Part shown: positions 1 through 9,432 of the stretch, in pieces
How the letters are laid out: each line of letters begins with the position of its first letter
How positions within the stretch are numbered: the stretch's first letter is position 1
Assembly (NCBI RefSeq): GCF_026262575.1
Contig: NZ_JAPKFL010000007.1
Span: 1-64,000 of the forward strand
Origin: Streptomyces marinisediminis
GTDB lineage: Bacteria; Actinomycetota; Actinomycetes; Streptomycetales; Streptomycetaceae
DNA length: 64,000 bases
Reading direction: 5' to 3'
Translations under genes and position numbers: made by a program
Notes under the pieces: model-generated
The model's input: the letters and a program-made list of their open reading frames with translations, nothing else
Told to the model about the DNA's origin: nothing
Databases searched by the model: none

Positions 1-1
1 C

Positions 2-877
2 GCCCGGGGACGGGTGGCCGTCTCCCTCGCCTGGGGCCCGTGGGCCGACGGGGACACGCCGCACGACGCGGCCCCCACTCCGGCGGCGCCCGCGGGCCCG
101 GGCGCCGCGGACGAGGAGGCCGGGCTGCGCCGTCGCGGCCTGACGCCGATGGCGGCGCAGCCGGCGCTGGACTGCCTCGCGCGGGCGGTCGCGGGCGACG
201 CGGCGACGCTGACGGTCTGCGCCGTGGACTGGGACCGGTTCGCGACCGCGTTCACCGCGCTGCGGCCCAGCCCGCTGCTGGCGGACGTGCCGGAGGTGGC
301 GCGCCGCGCGGCACGGGCCCAGGCGGAACAGGCCGAGGACGCGGACGCCTCGACGGCGCTGCGGGAGCGGCTGGGTGCGCTGGGCGAGGCCGGGCGGGAG
401 GCCGGGCTGGTGGCGTTGGTGCGCGAGCAGGCGGCGGCCGTGCTGGGCCTCGCGTCGGCCGAGGACGTCGAGCGCGAACAGGCGTTCCGCGAGCTGGGCT
501 TCGACTCGCTGATGGCGGTGGAGCTGCGGAACCGGCTGACCCGGCACACCGGGCTGCCGCTGCCGGCCGGGTTCGTCTTCGACTACCCGAACGCGGTGGC
601 CGCGGCCGGACTGCTGCGCCGACGGCTGTTCCAGGACGCGGCGGCCAGCGGCGAGGGGCTGCTCAGGGAGCTGGACCGCCTGGAGGCGTCGCTCGGCACC
701 GCGGAGCCGGACGCGCTGACGCGGACCCGGGTGGCCGTCCGGCTCCAGGCGTTCCTGACGAAGTGGCAGGGCGAGGAGCAGGAGCGCGCCGCGGACGACG
801 GCGGGGTCCTCGGGACGCTGGGCTCCGCCTCGGACGACGAGCTGCTCAGCTTCATCGACCGCGAGATGGGCCGCTAG
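2..877 (+). CDS. Type I modular polyketide synthase, C-terminal fragment (KR end, ACP, docking domain)
   Basis: The reading frame is open from the left edge, so the 5' end lies outside the window; the apparent GTG at 14 is internal. The visible part starts in the last segment of a ketoreductase domain (SLAWGPWA motif). An acyl carrier protein follows, with the phosphopantetheine attachment motif GFDSLMAVELRNRL, its serine near residue 169 of the visible fragment. The end is a typical C-terminal docking domain: a coiled-coil stretch (LLRELDRLEASLG) and then an acidic SASDDELLSFIDREMG tail. Such tails sit on PKS proteins that pass the chain to the N-terminus of another PKS protein. There is no thioesterase domain, so this polypeptide does not release the product. 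Module number and product cannot be read from this piece. Confidence 0.95.
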   Translation, partial: ARGRVAVSLAWGPWADGDTPHDAAPTPAAPAGPGAADEEAGLRRRGLTPMAAQPALDCLARAVAGDAATLTVCAVDWDRFATAFTALRPSPLLADVPEVARRAARAQAEQAEDADASTALRERLGALGEAGREAGLVALVREQAAAVLGLASAEDVEREQAFRELGFDSLMAVELRNRLTRHTGLPLPAGFVFDYPNAVAAAGLLRRRLFQDAAASGEGLLRELDRLEASLGTAEPDALTRTRVAVRLQAFLTKWQGEEQERAADDGGVLGTLGSASDDELLSFIDREMGR

Positions 878-1004
878 CCGTACGACGGCCCCCGGCCCCG
901 GCGCGCACGGCTGTGCGTCGGGGCCCGGCGCCCGTGCCCGCGGCGCGGCGGACGCGGCCGGTCCCGGGGCCGGGTCCGGCCGCTTCCGTCGCCGCTCCAG
1001 CCGC

Positions 1005-1037
1005 CCTGTAGGCGGGGTCACGAGCCTGTAGGTGGCC
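1005..1037 (+). promoter_or_regulatory. Direct repeat in the leader of the first LAL regulator gene
   Basis: CCTGTAGGCGGGG (1005-1017) and CCTGTAGGTGGCC (1025-1037) repeat at 20 bp spacing, 35-67 bp before the GTG at 1072. A TGTAGGGG word recurs at 9369-9376 before the second LAL gene. Shared words upstream of two LAL genes with near-identical recognition helices suggest an operator or autoregulatory site. This is inference from position and similarity only. Confidence 0.35.
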
Positions 1038-1071
1038 AGGAGTATTCCCGTCGGCGAAGAGGTCAGGGGGC

Positions 1072-4000
1072 GTGGTGGAACGCGACTGCCGTGAGGGGTT
1101 GGACGGTCTGGTGGCGCAGCTCGCCGCCTGCGCGGACGGGGTCGGCCAGCTCGCGCTGGTCTCGGGCGGGCTGGCGAGCGGCAAGACGCACCTGCTGCAC
1201 GCGTTCGCCCGGCGGGTGAAGGACAGCGGCGCGCTGCACCTGTCGGCGACCGGCACGCGGGACGCGGCGGACTTCCCCGCCGGGTGCGCGGTGCTCGATC
1301 AGCTCTTCCGCAACCCGGACCTGCCGCCCGGGGTGGCCGAGCGCGTCGGCGCGCTGCTGGCGGACGCCCCGGCCGACCCCGAGCACGCCGACGCCTCGCG
1401 GGTGGTGCACGCGCTGTGCGTGGAACTGCTGGAGCTGGCCAGGGCGCGGCCGCTGGTGGTGAGCGTGGACGACGTGCAGTTCGTGGACCCGCTGTCGCTG
1501 CGGCTGCTGCTGCGCCTGCGTCGGCGGATCGCGTCGGCGCGGGTGATGGTCGTGCTGACCGAGTGGAGCTGGCCGCACCCGGCGATGACCCGCTTCCACG
1601 CCGAGATCACCCAGCACCCGCACCGGCGGCTGCGGTTGGCGCCGCTGACGGAGGCGGCCGTCGCGGAGCTCGCCGCCGCCCACGCCGCGACCGCCCCCGG
1701 CGACCCCGGAGCGGCACCCGGTCCCGGCGCGGCGCCGAAGGCGGCGGACGGGGTCGCCGGCGAGGCCCCGGGCGCGGCGCGGCACGCCGCGCTCGTGCGG
1801 CTGGGCGGCGGCAACCCGCTGCTCGTGCACGGGCTGCTGGAGGACAGCCGCACGCTCCCGCCCGGCGCGCCCCTGCCCGGGCCCGCCTACGGGCAGGCGG
1901 TGCTGAACTGCCTCTACCGCTGGGACGCCGCGCTGCTGACGGTGGCCCAGGGGCTCGCGGTGCTCGGTGGCGACGCGGCCTCCCCCGGCGTCGTCGGCGC
2001 GCTGGTGTCGCTGCCCGAGGACGCGGTGCGGCGCGTGGTGGACGCCCTGGCGGCCGCCGGGGTGCTGGACGGCGCCCGGTTCCGGCACCCGCTGGCGGAG
2101 CGGGCCGTGCTGGGCACCCTGGCGCCCGGGGCGCGGGCCCGGCTGCACGCGGCGGCGGCGGAGCTGCTGCACCAGCGCGGCTGCGCCCCGGAGGCCGTGG
2201 CGCGCCAGCTCGTCGCGGGCCGGGACGCGGGCCCGGCCGGGGCGTGGGTCACCGGGGTGCTGCGGGCGGCCGCCGCCCGCGCCGCCGCGCAGGACGACAC
2301 CGCCGCCGTGACGGAGTGTCTGGAGACCGCGCTGGACGCCTGCGCGGACCCCGCCGAGGCCGACGCCGTGCGCCGCGAGCTGGCGCGCGCGGTGTGGCGG
2401 GCGGACCCGGCCAGGGCCGACCGCCTGCTGGCGCCCGACCGAGCGGAGCTGGCCACCGGCGCCCCGCCCCCCGCCACCGGCCCCACCCGGCACACCGGCC
2501 CCACCGCTGCCTCGCCCGCCCGCGCCCCCGAGGCCGCGCGCACCGCGCTGGCGCTGCTCAGGCAGGCGCTGTGGCAGGGCGACGAGGACACCGCCCACCG
2601 CGCCCGCGCCCGGTACGCGGAGCTGGCCGCCGTCGACGAGGCGTGCCGCGACCGGTACGCGGAGGCCGAACTGCTGCTCGCCGAGCGCTGGTTCCACGGC
2701 GGCGCCGGGTCACCGCGCGACACGCGCCCCCCGGGCGGCGCGGACCCGGACCGGGAGGACCCCTGGGTCCGGGCGGTGCGCACGGTGGCCGAGAGCAGCG
2801 CCGGGGCCAACGCCAAACTGGCGGTGCCCAGCGCCGAGCACATCGTGGAGAGCTGCCGGCTGGAGGACACGCTGCTGGAGGTGGTGCTGGCGGCGCTGCT
2901 CACCCTCGTCCGCGGCAACCAGGCGCAGCGGGCGCGGGAGCGCGCGGAGCGGCTGTACCGGGAGGCGGTCCGGCGGCGCGCCCCGGTGTGGCAGGCCGTG
3001 CTGGGGGCGGTGCGGGCGGACGTCGCGCTGCGCCACGGCGAGCTGGGCGCGGCGGCGGACGGGGCGCGGTCCGCGCTGGCGCTGCTGCCGCCCGGCGGGT
3101 GGGGGGTGCTGCGCTGGTACCCGCTGGGCACGCTGGCCTCGGCGCTGACGGCCGCCGGGGACCTGACCGGCGCCGAGGAGGCGCTGCGCCCGCTGGCCTC
3201 GGGCCGCGAGCCGGGCCTGTCCACGGCCTGGGGCCTGCGCTGCCTGTACGCCCGCGGCCAGTTCCAGCTCGCCTCCGACCGGGTGCTGGCGGCCGTCAGG
3301 GACTTCCAGACCTGCGGGCGGCTGGCCGAGGAGGCCCGGCTGGACAGCGCCGAGTTCGTGCCGTGGCGCAACGGGCTGGCCGAGGCCGACCTGCGGCTGG
3401 GCCGCACGGTGCTGGTGCGCGACCTGGTGCGCCAGCAGCTCGCCCAGGCCCGGGGCGTCAGCCTGCGCACCCAGGGCGTGTCGCTGCGGCTGCTGGCGGC
3501 GGTGAGCGACCTGACGCAGCGGCCCGGGCTGCTGCGCAAGTCGGTGAGCGCGCTGGAGGCCGCCGGGGACCGGCTGGAGCTGTCGCGCTCGCTCACCGAC
3601 CTGAGCGTGGCCTGCCGGGGCGTGGGCGAGCTGGAGGAGGCGCGCGCGGTGGCCTGGCGCGCGACGCAGGAGCGCAAGCTGTGCCGGTTGGTGCCCGCCC
3701 CGGTGGCCCCGGGGGCGGCGCGCGGACCGGTCAGGGCCGAGCCGCCCGCCCCGGTCCCGGCCGCGGCCGGGCGGACGGCCGCGCACGGCTCCGGCCCGGA
3801 CGCCGACGTCGGCACCGGCACCGGTGCCGGGACCGGCCCCGCCCTCGGCGCCGGCACCGGCACGGGCGTCGGCTCCCACGCGGGCGCCGGTGCCGGCACC
3901 GGCTTCGGCACGGCGCCGCTCGCGGTCTCGGCCGAGCCCGCGGGGGGCGCGCTCGCCGAGGTGCCGGGGCAGGGGGCCGAGCGGGGGGCCGGGCAGCCGC

Positions 4001-4179
4001 TGCTCAGCGACGCCGAGAGCCGGGTGGCGCTGCTGGCCGCCCGGGGCTACAGCAACCGCGACATCAGCCGGCAGCTCTTCATCACCGTGAGCACCGTCGA
4101 GCAGCACCTCACCCGGGTCTACCGCAAGCTGGGCGTCAGCACCCGGCGGGCCCTGCCGACCCGGCTGCTGGCCCCGTGA
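1072..4179 (+). CDS. LAL-family (large ATP-binding LuxR) transcriptional activator
   Basis: A 1035-aa protein. An N-terminal ATPase domain has an intact Walker A motif (GGLASGKTHLL, about residues 29-39) and a Walker B-like strand (LVVSVDDVQFVDP, about 140). A long helical TPR-like middle follows. The C-terminal LuxR helix-turn-helix (YSNRDISRQLFITVSTVEQHLTRVYRKL split over about 1000-1025) binds DNA. LAL proteins are pathway activators in actinomycete polyketide clusters. A low-complexity Gly/Thr/Ala linker, about residues 910-960, separates the body from the HTH. GTG at 1072 or the adjacent GTG at 1075 could be the start; AGGGGG lies just upstream. The gene follows the PKS by 195 bp on the same strand, so it probably controls this cluster. 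Confidence 0.93.
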   Translation: MVERDCREGLDGLVAQLAACADGVGQLALVSGGLASGKTHLLHAFARRVKDSGALHLSATGTRDAADFPAGCAVLDQLFRNPDLPPGVAERVGALLADAPADPEHADASRVVHALCVELLELARARPLVVSVDDVQFVDPLSLRLLLRLRRRIASARVMVVLTEWSWPHPAMTRFHAEITQHPHRRLRLAPLTEAAVAELAAAHAATAPGDPGAAPGPGAAPKAADGVAGEAPGAARHAALVRLGGGNPLLVHGLLEDSRTLPPGAPLPGPAYGQAVLNCLYRWDAALLTVAQGLAVLGGDAASPGVVGALVSLPEDAVRRVVDALAAAGVLDGARFRHPLAERAVLGTLAPGARARLHAAAAELLHQRGCAPEAVARQLVAGRDAGPAGAWVTGVLRAAAARAAAQDDTAAVTECLETALDACADPAEADAVRRELARAVWRADPARADRLLAPDRAELATGAPPPATGPTRHTGPTAASPARAPEAARTALALLRQALWQGDEDTAHRARARYAELAAVDEACRDRYAEAELLLAERWFHGGAGSPRDTRPPGGADPDREDPWVRAVRTVAESSAGANAKLAVPSAEHIVESCRLEDTLLEVVLAALLTLVRGNQAQRARERAERLYREAVRRRAPVWQAVLGAVRADVALRHGELGAAADGARSALALLPPGGWGVLRWYPLGTLASALTAAGDLTGAEEALRPLASGREPGLSTAWGLRCLYARGQFQLASDRVLAAVRDFQTCGRLAEEARLDSAEFVPWRNGLAEADLRLGRTVLVRDLVRQQLAQARGVSLRTQGVSLRLLAAVSDLTQRPGLLRKSVSALEAAGDRLELSRSLTDLSVACRGVGELEEARAVAWRATQERKLCRLVPAPVAPGAARGPVRAEPPAPVPAAAGRTAAHGSGPDADVGTGTGAGTGPALGAGTGTGVGSHAGAGAGTGFGTAPLAVSAEPAGGALAEVPGQGAERGAGQPLLSDAESRVALLAARGYSNRDISRQLFITVSTVEQHLTRVYRKLGVSTRRALPTRLLAP

Positions 4180-4206
4180 CCGGGCACCGGGCGGCGTCGC
4201 CGGGGC

Positions 4207-4247
4207 CGCTTGAGAAACGCCGGTACGGCCGCTCGAAGCGGGCTCAT
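4207..4247 (+). promoter_or_regulatory. Putative SARP box upstream of the type II thioesterase gene
   Basis: Heptamers CGCTCGA (4230-4236) and GGCTCAT (4241-4247) start exactly 11 bp apart, and a further CGCTTGA lies at 4207-4213. SARP activators bind heptamer direct repeats one helical turn apart just upstream of the -10. The same heptamer family occurs near 8.2-8.35 kb and 15.7 kb. No convincing -10 is seen at the standard 8 bp distance here. Confidence 0.5.
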
Positions 4248-4338
4248 GGATCAGGCCCGCGTCCGGCACCGGCCGTTAGCGTCGCAGGAGTGAGGGCGCC
4301 GCGAGGCGTCACCTGGTCCCGGCCGAAGGGGAGTCGCC

Positions 4339-5160
4339 ATGGAACCGTGCCCGGCACCGCCCGTCACCCCGGACCCGGCGTCCGGTCCGGACGCCGCGCC
4401 GGGCGGGCCGCTGCGCCTGTTCGTCTTCCCGCACGCGGGCGGCTCCCGGCTGACGTTCAAGGAGTGGCCGGCCCGCTTCCCCGCGCGGTGGCGGGTGCGG
4501 CCGGTCGACTACCCCGGGCACGGCCTGCTGGCGGGTGAGCCGCCCGCCTCGGACGCGGCGGTGGTCGTCGACCGCCTGCTGCGCGACCTGCCGCTGGGCC
4601 CGCGGGAGCCGCCGTTCGCGTTCTTCGGCCACAGCATGGGCTCGCTCATCGCCTTCGAGTTCACCCGGCGCCTGGTGGCCGAGGGCCGCAGGCCGCCGGT
4701 GTGGCTGGGGCTCTCCGGCTGCGGCGCCCCGCGGCGCGGCGGCCCCGGCGAGCCGTCCGGCGGCGAGCCGTCCGACAGCGAGCCGTCCGACAGCGAGCTG
4801 CGCCGCCGCCTGGCCGAGCTGGGCGGCACCCCGGCGAAGATCCTGGACGACCCGGAGCTGTGGCGCGTCTTCGCCCCGGTCATCCGCGCGGACGTCGCCC
4901 TGGTGCGGCGGTGGCGGCCGCCCGCGCGGCCCACGGCCCTGCCGGTGCCGCTGTCGGTCTTCCACGGGGAGGAGGACACCACCGTGCCCGCCGGGCCGCT
5001 GGAGCGCTGGGCCGACTCCAGCGAGCGGTTCCTCGGCGTGCGGCGGTTCCCCGGCGGTCACTTCTTCTTCCTGGCCGATCCGGCCCCGCTGACCGCGCAC
5101 ATCGTCGCCGACGTGCGCGCGGCGCTGCACCGCCCCGGCGAGCGGGCGGGCGTCCGGTGA
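4339..5160 (+). CDS. Type II thioesterase (alpha/beta hydrolase, PKS editing)
   Basis: A 273-aa soluble alpha/beta hydrolase of the external (type II) thioesterase family, which removes aberrant acyl groups from stalled carrier proteins. The nucleophile elbow GHSMG places Ser at residue 99; Asp is near 213 (HGEEDTTVP) and His at 241 (GGHFFF), completing the triad. The FPHAGG motif near the N-terminus is typical of the family. A short Gly/Glu/Pro/Ser insertion, residues 133-152, has degenerate SDSEP repeats. AAGGGGAG lies 10 bp before the ATG. The stop overlaps the start of the SARP gene (GTGA), so the two are translationally coupled and probably share the promoter with the SARP-like box. Confidence 0.93.
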   Translation: MEPCPAPPVTPDPASGPDAAPGGPLRLFVFPHAGGSRLTFKEWPARFPARWRVRPVDYPGHGLLAGEPPASDAAVVVDRLLRDLPLGPREPPFAFFGHSMGSLIAFEFTRRLVAEGRRPPVWLGLSGCGAPRRGGPGEPSGGEPSDSEPSDSELRRRLAELGGTPAKILDDPELWRVFAPVIRADVALVRRWRPPARPTALPVPLSVFHGEEDTTVPAGPLERWADSSERFLGVRRFPGGHFFFLADPAPLTAHIVADVRAALHRPGERAGVR

Positions 5161-6143
5161 CCCAGTTCCGCATCCTGGGCCCGGTGGAGGTGTACGACGC
5201 GGGGACGGGCCGCCGCGTCACCCCGCCGGGCGTCAAGCAGCGCACGCTGCTCGCGGTGCTCGCGGCGGAGGCGGGCCGGCCGGTGACGGTGGACCGGCTC
5301 GCGGACGAGCTGTGGGGCGAGGACCAGCCGCTGCGGTCGGCGAACGCCGTCCAGGCCCACGTGGCGCGGCTGCGCCGCCTGCTGGACGGCCTCGACCGCG
5401 CGGGCGGGCCCGGCTGGATCGGCACCGAGCCGCTGGGCTACGTCCTGCGCCTGGGCTCGGCGAGCACCGACGCGCGGACCTTCCAGCGCCTGTCCGACGA
5501 GGGCCGGGCCGCGGCCGCCGCCGACCCGGAGCGGGCCGTGCGGCTGCTGCGCCGGGCCCTGGCGCTGTGGCGCGGACCGGCGCTCCAGGACTGCCGGTGC
5601 GGGCCGCTGGGCGAGGCGGAGGCGGAACGGCTGGAGGAGCGCCGGCTCACCGCCCTGGAGTCGCTCTACGCGGCGCTGCTGCGCTCGGGGCGGCCCGAGG
5701 CGGTGGCGGCGGAGCTGGAGCGGCTCACCGACGAGCACCCGCTGCGGGAGAGCTTCTACGCGCTGCTGATCCGCGCGCTGGACGGCGCCGGGCGGCCGGC
5801 CGAGGCGCTCAGCGTCTACGAGCGGGCCCGGCGTCGGATGGCGCACCAGCTCGGCACGGAGCCGGGCCGGGAGCTGCGCGCGCGGCGGGACGGCCTCCTG
5901 CGCCGCCTGCCCTCCCGCTCCCCGCCGCCGCTGCTCCCGCCGCCGCCCCCGCCCCGCGCGTCCGCGCCGCCGCCCGACGGGTTCTCCGGCGCGGCCCTGC
6001 TCGACCTGGGCAGCGAACTCGTCCGGCTGCGGCAGCGGGTGGAGGAGCTCACGCGCGAGCAGGCCAGGCTGCGCCGGCGGTGCGACGAACTGGCCGCCGC
6101 GGCCCGCGCCCGTGCGGTGGCCCCGGCCCGCCCGATGGCCTGA
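5157..6143 (+). CDS. SARP-family (AfsR/DnrI/RedD type) transcriptional activator
   Basis: A 328-aa Streptomyces antibiotic regulatory protein. The N-terminal winged-helix OmpR-like DNA-binding domain (FRILGPVEVYDAGTG, then VDRLADELWG and AVQAHVARLRRLL) covers residues 1-95; the bacterial transcriptional activator domain (about 98-245) ends in HQLGTEPGRELR. The C-terminus is unusual: a Pro-rich spacer (about 255-275), then a heptad-like coiled coil (LVRLRQRVEELTREQARLRRR) in place of the NB-ARC ATPase of larger SARPs. The coil may dimerise. The start is GTG at 5157, overlapping the upstream stop by 4 bp, which gives a canonical SARP N-terminus. It probably binds the 11-bp-spaced heptamers found in this cluster. 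Confidence 0.92.
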   Translation: MTQFRILGPVEVYDAGTGRRVTPPGVKQRTLLAVLAAEAGRPVTVDRLADELWGEDQPLRSANAVQAHVARLRRLLDGLDRAGGPGWIGTEPLGYVLRLGSASTDARTFQRLSDEGRAAAAADPERAVRLLRRALALWRGPALQDCRCGPLGEAEAERLEERRLTALESLYAALLRSGRPEAVAAELERLTDEHPLRESFYALLIRALDGAGRPAEALSVYERARRRMAHQLGTEPGRELRARRDGLLRRLPSRSPPPLLPPPPPPRASAPPPDGFSGAALLDLGSELVRLRQRVEELTREQARLRRRCDELAAAARARAVAPARPMA

Positions 6144-6144
6144 T

Positions 6145-6219
6145 CACCTGCCTGCCCGCCCACTCGACGGACGCGGGCGGGCGGGCAGGCGGGCGAGAAC
6201 AGGCAGAGGCAGGCAGGTG
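6145..6219. terminator. Nested hairpins between convergent SARP and carboxylase genes
   Basis: A 12-bp stem, GCCTGCCCGCCC (6150-6161) with GGGCGGGCAGGC (6179-6190), competes with an outer 12-bp stem, CACCTGCCTGCC (6145-6156) with GGCAGGCAGGTG (6208-6219). It begins 2 bp after the SARP stop and precedes the stop of the convergent epsilon-subunit gene, so a bidirectional terminator is likely. There is no U-tract, as is usual in Streptomyces. Confidence 0.6.
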
Positions 6220-6258
6220 CACGCGGGCACCGGCGGGCGCGGACCGGCGCGCGCGGCG

Positions 6259-6461
6259 TCAGCGGGCCCAGGCGCCCGGCGGGGTGAACGCCGCCGGGGC
6301 CGGGTGGCGCACCGGGCGCGGCCGGGGGGCCGGAGGGCGTGCGCCGGGTGCGGCGGCCGCGCCCAGCCCGCACAGCAGCGCCGCGAGGGCGGCCACCTCC
6401 TCGGCCGTGGGGTTGCCGCGCGTGACCCGGATCGAGGCGGCCGCCAGCGCCTCCCGCCCGC

Positions 6462-6465
<4 letters not shown>
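6259..6465 (-). CDS. Acyl-CoA carboxylase epsilon subunit
   Basis: A 68-aa protein that starts with GTG overlapping the TGA of the beta-subunit gene (GTGA, 4-bp overlap). The core IRVTRGNPTAEEVAALAALL is the signature of actinobacterial acyl-CoA carboxylase epsilon subunits, small proteins that stabilise the alpha/beta complex and raise its activity. The C-terminus is Pro/Arg/Ala-rich and ends in PPGAWAR, like other members. Its coupling to the beta subunit supports a dedicated carboxylase for extender-unit supply. It is short enough to be missed by gene callers. Confidence 0.88.
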
Positions 6466-8156
<1,691 letters not shown>

Positions 8157-8222
8157 CTCGTCCCCTTCGAGCCGAAGGCACCGGACGCGGCCGGTGTCGC
8201 GGCGTCCCAGCTTCGGCCGGGC

Positions 8223-8240
8223 GGCTCAAGCCGCGCTCGG
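8223..8240 (-). promoter_or_regulatory. Putative SARP box, carboxylase promoter
   Basis: GGCTCAA (8223-8229) and CGCTCGG (8234-8240) start 11 bp apart. Read towards the carboxylase gene, the hexamer GAAGCT, a weak -10 of form nAnnnT, begins 8 bp beyond the proximal heptamer. That is the spacing known for SARP promoters. Confidence 0.5.
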
Positions 8241-8337
8241 ACCGGGCACGGGAGCGGCTACGGAGCCGCTGGGGCCACCACCCGCACCGCCGTGCGGGCC
8301 GCGCCGCGCCCCGCACGGCGGTGCGGCGCGCCTCCGG

Positions 8338-8355
8338 TGCTCAAGGGCCGCTCAA
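8338..8355. promoter_or_regulatory. Putative SARP box, second copy in the divergent region
   Basis: TGCTCAA (8338-8344) and CGCTCAA (8349-8355) share six of seven bases and lie exactly 11 bp apart. It is the best-conserved heptamer pair of the divergent region. Which of the two flanking genes it serves is unclear; no good -10 is seen 8 bp away on the minus strand. Confidence 0.5.
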
Positions 8356-8872
8356 GACCGGGTGGAGATCCGCTCGCGTCCCGGTGGAGTCCGACGGGCG
8401 CCGACGGGGCCGGGCGGGGCCCGCCGCCGCCCTGGTGCGATGGCGCGGGGAAGGCCCCAGGGGCGTCCCCGGGCGCTTTCGGCGGCGGTGCGGGGAAAGC
8501 GCGGGACCTTCCGCCACCCGCCGTTTTCCGGCCGCGTCGGCGGAATTCGGCCAGGGCCCCGCCGATTTCCCCACGGCGAAAACCGCACGGGGTGCCTGTT
8601 TTCCGTTCCGCCCGGCCGCGGGCCGCCGCGCCAAGGGCTCCCCGCCCCATTCCCCGCACCACTCCGGTCCGTCCGGCTTCCCTGAGCCGGAACCCGCCCG
8701 GAACCGCCGGTTCCACCGAATACCGCGCGCCCCGCCGAGCGCGCCGCCGCCGTCCGGTAACCGCCCCGGGCACCCGGCGGCATTTCCGTTCCCGGCCCGC
8801 CCGGCCGCCGCACGCGAGCCCCTATCCCCCGTCCGCCACCCGCGATTCCCGCCCACCGCGCCCGCGCTGACT

Positions 8873-8897
8873 AGGGGTTCCGCGGCCGGCAACCCCT
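8873..8897. promoter_or_regulatory. Inverted repeat AGGGGTT-N11-AACCCCT
   Basis: A perfect 7-bp inverted repeat with an 11-nt spacer, about 120 bp before the PqqD-like gene. AGGGGT words recur at 9372-9377 and 9404-9409 before the second LAL gene, so a dimeric LuxR/LAL-type regulator is a plausible ligand. Assignment is by inference. Confidence 0.4.
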
Positions 8898-9017
8898 CAG
8901 TTCCCCCGACGCCGTGGATTTCCCGCGCATTCCGGCCTAGCGTCGGCATTCCTCGACCGGTTCGCGCGAGGCGACGCTGACGAAAGTGTCTCCGGCCAGG
9001 CGGCACTGGAGGTGTCT

Positions 9018-9311
9018 GTGCGGGTCCAACCGATGCCCGGTGTGTGCGTCGCTTCCGTCGACGCCGACGGCTGCCTGGAACTCCTGGCGGAGTCGGCCGC
9101 CTTTCCCGGATTCTCCGGCCGCTACTGGTGCGGCCCCGTGGGCACGGCCATGTGGATCGCGCTGCTGCGGCACGACGGCGACGCGGAGGCGGCGGCGTCC
9201 TCGCTCGCGGAAATCTGGCGGACCGCGCCGGAGAACGCGCGCGCCGACCTGGAGATCTGGATCGAGGAGATGCGCGACGCCGGCCTGATGTGCGCCCGCC
9301 CCGCCCCCTGA
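9018..9311 (+). CDS. PqqD-like small protein
   Basis: A 97-aa protein. The pattern matches the PqqD family: a strand-rich start (LELLAESAAFPGFSGRYW), the GPVGTAMWIAL segment matching the family pattern of two strands then N-x-x-G/A-x-x-[IW]-W, and a C-terminal pair of helices ending in DLEIWIEEMRDAGLM. PqqD-type domains are peptide-binding winged helices (RiPP recognition elements) that present precursor peptides to modifying enzymes. No precursor peptide or RiPP enzyme is seen nearby, so the role in a PKS cluster is unknown. GTG at 9018 has GGAGG 5 bp upstream; the in-frame GTG at 9012 overlaps that site. It precedes the second LAL gene by 121 bp and may share its transcript. Confidence 0.65.
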   Translation: MRVQPMPGVCVASVDADGCLELLAESAAFPGFSGRYWCGPVGTAMWIALLRHDGDAEAAASSLAEIWRTAPENARADLEIWIEEMRDAGLMCARPAP

Positions 9312-9368
9312 GACGGCCGCCGCCCGCACCCGGCCCCCGGCCGGCTTCCGCCCCGGCTCGACCGCTTG

Positions 9369-9411
9369 TGTAGGGGTGAGGCGTCACCCTGGTCGCGGGA
9401 AACAGGGGTGG
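9369..9411 (+). promoter_or_regulatory. Shared LAL leader motifs before the second LAL gene
   Basis: TGTAGGGGTGAGG begins at 9369 and AGGGGTGG at 9404; the first resembles the TGTAGG repeats at 1007-1035 before the first LAL gene. GGGTGA/TCACCCT words at 9374-9390 also form an imperfect inverted repeat. Probably an operator or promoter element; no clear -10 was identified. Confidence 0.3.
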
Positions 9412-9432
9412 CCTACGACCACGGGGGCGAGT

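Larger units (their letters stand above)
8157..9017. other. Divergent regulatory region, no gene
   Basis: An 861-bp gap between the divergently transcribed carboxylase and PqqD-like genes. Long frames cross it but encode only Pro/Arg/Ala-rich sequence with no recognisable domain. It contains two SARP-like heptamer pairs (8223-8240, 8338-8355) and an inverted repeat (8873-8897). Base composition is somewhat less GC-rich at about 8520-8620. It is long for a promoter region in this genome. Confidence 0.6.
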
